A stretch of 49,675 nucleotides of DNA, taken from contig JAYOFO010000011.1 of the NCBI GenBank assembly GCA_038117265.1, positions 1-49,675 on the forward strand, given 5' to 3'. The position numbers were made by a program, and so were the translations under genes. Below the pieces are notes generated by a model. The model made no database searches. It was given only the letters and a program-made list of their open reading frames with translations, and was not told where the DNA came from. This stretch comes from JAYPUG01 sp038117265. Its GTDB lineage: Bacteria > Pseudomonadota > Alphaproteobacteria > UBA6615. Positions 49,586 to 49,675 of this stretch are shown here, piece after piece (the first letter of the stretch is position 1; each line of letters opens with the position of its first letter).

Positions 49586-49675
49586 TCAATCGGTCGTTGG
49601 CGGTTTCGGATCGGTCCAGGCGCTCAGGTCACGCTCCAGCAACCTCTCGAGCGCGGCGATGTCCCCCGCCAGGTC
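49586..49675 (-). CDS. C-terminal end of a further cluster gene (cut by window edge)
   Basis: The last 29 codons of a leftward gene, ending in TGA at 49588-49586, 4 bases before the methyltransferase ATG. The visible peptide reads DLAGDIAALERLLERDLSAW and ends in PPTTD. The LERLLERDLSAW ending is often seen at the C-terminus of bacterial sulfotransferases, so sulfation of the glycan is one possibility. The fragment is too short to be sure. Confidence 0.5.
   Translation of the reverse strand, partial: DLAGDIAALERLLERDLSAWTDPKPPTTD

Noticed and set aside
1..49675. CRISPR array, prophage, plasmid origin or riboswitch
   Set aside because: I saw no regularly spaced repeats, phage structural or integrase genes, replication initiators or recognisable riboswitch cores while reading both strands.

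Overview
The window is about 49.7 kb of chromosomal DNA, very G+C rich (roughly two-thirds by eye), from an alphaproteobacterium, most likely of the Rhodospirillales type. This rests on gene content and order: an aminotransferase gene followed by ftsK, a glnK-amt pair, a YbbN/LON-domain/Trm112/DUF971 string, a 180-kDa-class NAD-glutamate dehydrogenase, and TctCBA and SsuABC-like transporters. Nothing looks like a phage, plasmid origin or CRISPR array. Taxonomy is an inference from families, not from a marker alignment.

Layout. (1) 1-9 kb, housekeeping: the 5' part of ftsK, a DapC-like aminotransferase, glnK-amt (amt carries an in-frame TAA), a UbiH-family hydroxylase with pncA, then DUF971, Trm112, LON-domain, thioredoxin-TPR and YbaK/ProX genes and tRNA-Gly(GCC). 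(2) 9-11 kb, a scarred stretch: a hairpin beside the tRNA, a fragment of an IS3-family element whose terminal bases supply the stop codon of a truncated YbjN-domain gene, and an orphan HicB-type antitoxin gene whose own 5' end seems lost. (3) 11-28.3 kb, uptake and catabolism: cupins, an HpaB/HsaA-like flavin hydroxylase, DoxX, a substrate-binding-type protein without a signal peptide, a TctCBA operon ending in an LVIVD-repeat protein, a form II (AYRGAGR-like) molybdopterin hydroxylase large subunit without its partners, an SsuABC-like transporter with two different permeases, a cupin and a fumarylacetoacetate-hydrolase-fold enzyme. The substrates cannot be read from the sequence. (4) 28.3-37 kb: a broken small membrane-protein gene, the giant NAD-glutamate dehydrogenase, two tandem EamA-type exporters, a frameshifted UMF1-type MFS gene and a YbjQ protein. 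(5) 37-49.7 kb: purH, then a leftward surface-polysaccharide cluster: WbpM/CapD-type dehydratase, WecA-type phosphoglycosyltransferase, two GT4 glycosyltransferases, O-antigen ligase/polymerase, asparagine synthase, a large membrane protein, a methyltransferase and the tail of a further gene.

The most notable feature is the number of disrupted genes in otherwise ordinary DNA: one in-frame TAA in amt, a TAA plus a TGA in a small membrane-protein gene, a one-base shift at a G7 run in the MFS gene, an IS-clipped YbjN gene and a 5'-clipped HicB gene. Whether the point lesions are real decay, phase variation, readthrough or assembly error is the main open question. I found no convincing wholly new system. 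The best candidates for novelty are the LVIVD protein inside the Tct operon, the cytoplasmic binding-protein homologue, and the orphan molybdenum hydroxylase divergent from a two-permease ABC transporter.
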